The notes below the pieces were generated by a model. It was not told the DNA's origin. It worked only from the letters and a program-made list of their open reading frames with translations, and made no database searches. From the NCBI GenBank assembly GCA_045224495.1, contig JBGVAK010000148.1, forward strand, positions 1 to 14,062: 14,062 nt of DNA, read 5' to 3'. This stretch comes from RUG472 sp045224495 (GTDB lineage Bacteria > Bacillota > Clostridia > Christensenellales > CAG-138). This document shows, piece by piece, positions 12,720 through 14,062 of this stretch (position 1 is its first letter; the number at the start of each line of letters is the position of its first letter). The position numbers were made by a program, and so were the translations under genes.

Positions 12720-14062
12720 TTGGCACACAAATATGTTTACCTGTTTTCCGAAGGCTCCAAGGACATGCGCAACCTCTTGGGCGGCAAGGGCGCGAACCTG
12801 GCCGAGATGACCAACCTGGGCATGCCCGTGCCCCAGGGCTTCACCATCACCACCGAGGCCTGCATCAAGTTCTATGATGACGGCGAGAAGATCAACGACG
12901 AGATCCTGGCCGAGATCGACGAGTACGTGGAAAAGCTCCAGAAGATGAGCGGCAAGAAGTTCGGCGACCTCAACAACCCCCTGCTGGTCTCCGTCCGTTC
13001 CGGCGCCCGCGCCTCCATGCCCGGCATGATGGACACCATCCTGAACCTGGGTCTCAACGACACCGTGGTGGAAGCCTTTGCCCGGAAGACCGGCAATCCC
13101 CGCTTCGCCTATGACTCCTATCGTCGGTTCATCCAGATGTATTCCGACGTGGTCATGGAGGTGGGCAAGAAGTACTTCGAGGAGCTCATCGATAAGATGA
13201 AGGCCGAGAAGGGTGTGAAGCTGGACACCGAGCTCACCGCCGAGGATCTCAAGAAGCTGGCCGAGCAGTTCAAGGCCGAATATAAGGCCAAGATCGGCGT
13301 GGACTTCCCCTCCGATCCCAAGGAGCAGCTGCTGGGCGCCATCAAGGCCGTGTTCCGCTCCTGGAACAACCCCCGCGCCATCTACTATCGCCGCATGAAC
13401 GACATCCCCGGCGACTGGGGCACCGCCGTCAACGTGCAGATGATGGTCTTCGGCAACACCGGCAACGATTCCGGCACCGGCGTGGCCTTCACCCGTGACC
13501 CCGCCACCGGCGAGAAGCACCTCTTCGGCGAGTTCCTCATGAACGCCCAGGGCGAGGACGTGGTGGCCGGCGTGCGCACGCCGCAAACCATCGACCAGCT
13601 CAAGGAGGTCATCCCCGAAGCTTACGAGCAGTTCGTGGACATCTGCGGCAAGCTGGAAGCCCACTATCACGACATGCAGGACATGGAGTTCACCATCGAG
13701 GATAAAAAGCTCTACATGCTCCAGACCCGCAACGGCAAGCGCACCGCCAAGGCCGCGCTGAAGATCGCCTGCGACCTGGTGGACGAGGGCCTCATCACCG
13801 TGGACGACGCCCTGCTCATGGTGGACCCCAAGCAGCTGGACGCTTTGCTCCATCCCCAGTTCGACGCTGCCGCTTTGAAGGCTGCCAAGCCCGTGGCCCA
13901 CGCCCTGCCCGCCTCTCCCGGCGCCGCCTGCGGCCAGATCGTCTTCAACGCCGAGGACGCCACCAACTGGGCCAAGGCCGGTCATAAGGTGGTCCTGGTG
14001 CGCCTCGAGACCAGCCCCGAGGACATCGAGGGCATGAACCACTCCCAGGGCATCCTGACCGT
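12720..14062 (+). CDS. ppdK: Pyruvate, phosphate dikinase, N-terminal half (partial)
   Basis: 447 codons are present. The start is TTG 12720, supported by GGGAGG (12706-12711) 8 nt upstream and by the N-terminus AHKYVYLFSEGSKDMRNLLG, which opens most clostridial PPDKs. The nucleotide-grasp domain includes LGGKGANLAEMTNLGMPVPQ and SVRSGARASMPGMMDTILNL, then FRSWNNPRAIYYR, GNTGNDSGTGVAFTRDPATG and FLMNAQGEDVVAGVRTPQ, which line the ATP site. The frame ends in VLVRLETSPEDIEGMNHSQG and a few more residues. The catalytic phospho-histidine segment (TSHAAVVARG in the family) should follow just outside. PPDK interconverts pyruvate, ATP and phosphate with PEP, AMP and diphosphate in glycolysis and gluconeogenesis. 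No regulatory protein gene is next to it here. Confidence 0.98.
   Translation, partial: MAHKYVYLFSEGSKDMRNLLGGKGANLAEMTNLGMPVPQGFTITTEACIKFYDDGEKINDEILAEIDEYVEKLQKMSGKKFGDLNNPLLVSVRSGARASMPGMMDTILNLGLNDTVVEAFARKTGNPRFAYDSYRRFIQMYSDVVMEVGKKYFEELIDKMKAEKGVKLDTELTAEDLKKLAEQFKAEYKAKIGVDFPSDPKEQLLGAIKAVFRSWNNPRAIYYRRMNDIPGDWGTAVNVQMMVFGNTGNDSGTGVAFTRDPATGEKHLFGEFLMNAQGEDVVAGVRTPQTIDQLKEVIPEAYEQFVDICGKLEAHYHDMQDMEFTIEDKKLYMLQTRNGKRTAKAALKIACDLVDEGLITVDDALLMVDPKQLDALLHPQFDAAALKAAKPVAHALPASPGAACGQIVFNAEDATNWAKAGHKVVLVRLETSPEDIEGMNHSQGILT

Noticed and set aside
12612..14042. Minus-strand ORF of 476 aa opposite ppdK
   Set aside because: ppdK is certain in sense orientation with diagnostic motifs; the antisense frame is open because of codon bias.
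1..14062. Search by eye for CRISPR arrays, tRNA genes, insertion sequences, attachment sites or a defence island
   Set aside because: No spaced direct repeats, transposase, integrase, cloverleaf-like tRNA or phage gene was seen; the window is core chromosome.

Overview
This window looks like chromosome from a G+C-rich, spore-forming member of the Bacillota, most likely class Clostridia. The evidence is the pairing of yqfC and yqfD, the gene order phoH-pgpH-ybeY-cdd-era-yqzL-recO known from Bacillus and Clostridia, strong AGGAGG-type ribosome binding sites, and a pyruvate phosphate dikinase of the clostridial type. The genus cannot be fixed from the sequence. Nearly everything is conserved core genome. 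I found no mobile element, CRISPR array, tRNA, rRNA or large unknown system. The interesting signals are small and mostly regulatory.

Region 1 (1-1886) is the end of the secretion/transcription/ribosome cluster: the last codons of secE, then nusG, rplK and rplA. A stem-loop ahead of rplK resembles the L1-binding region of 23S rRNA and probably mediates autoregulation by L1. A strong intrinsic terminator directly after rplA ends the cluster, so rplJ-rplL do not follow as they do in many bacteria.

Region 2 (1887-4222) holds three accessory genes: a two-domain-sized GNAT acetyltransferase that starts 16 nt after the rplA terminator, a promoter-driven gene for a tandem DUF1508 (YegP-like) protein, and a convergent CPBP-family intramembrane protease on the minus strand. 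The last two share one 14-bp hairpin that can terminate transcription in both directions.

Region 3 (4223-12606) is a long plus-strand operon: yqfC, yqfD, phoH, pgpH (c-di-AMP phosphodiesterase family), ybeY, cdd, era, a small yqzL-like gene, recO and an AEC-family transporter. Gaps are a few bases or genes overlap. It joins sporulation, second-messenger turnover, 16S rRNA/30S maturation (YbeY, Era, PhoH), pyrimidine salvage and recombinational repair. The dgkA gene found between ybeY and cdd in Bacillus is absent. A hairpin that buries the Shine-Dalgarno sequence of yqzL lies between era and yqzL/recO. A probable terminator closes the operon after the transporter.

Region 4 (12607-14062) is the 5' part of ppdK, read from its own near-consensus promoter. 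A perfect 8-bp inverted repeat occupies the spacer of that promoter. The gene starts at TTG and runs off the window just before its catalytic histidine.
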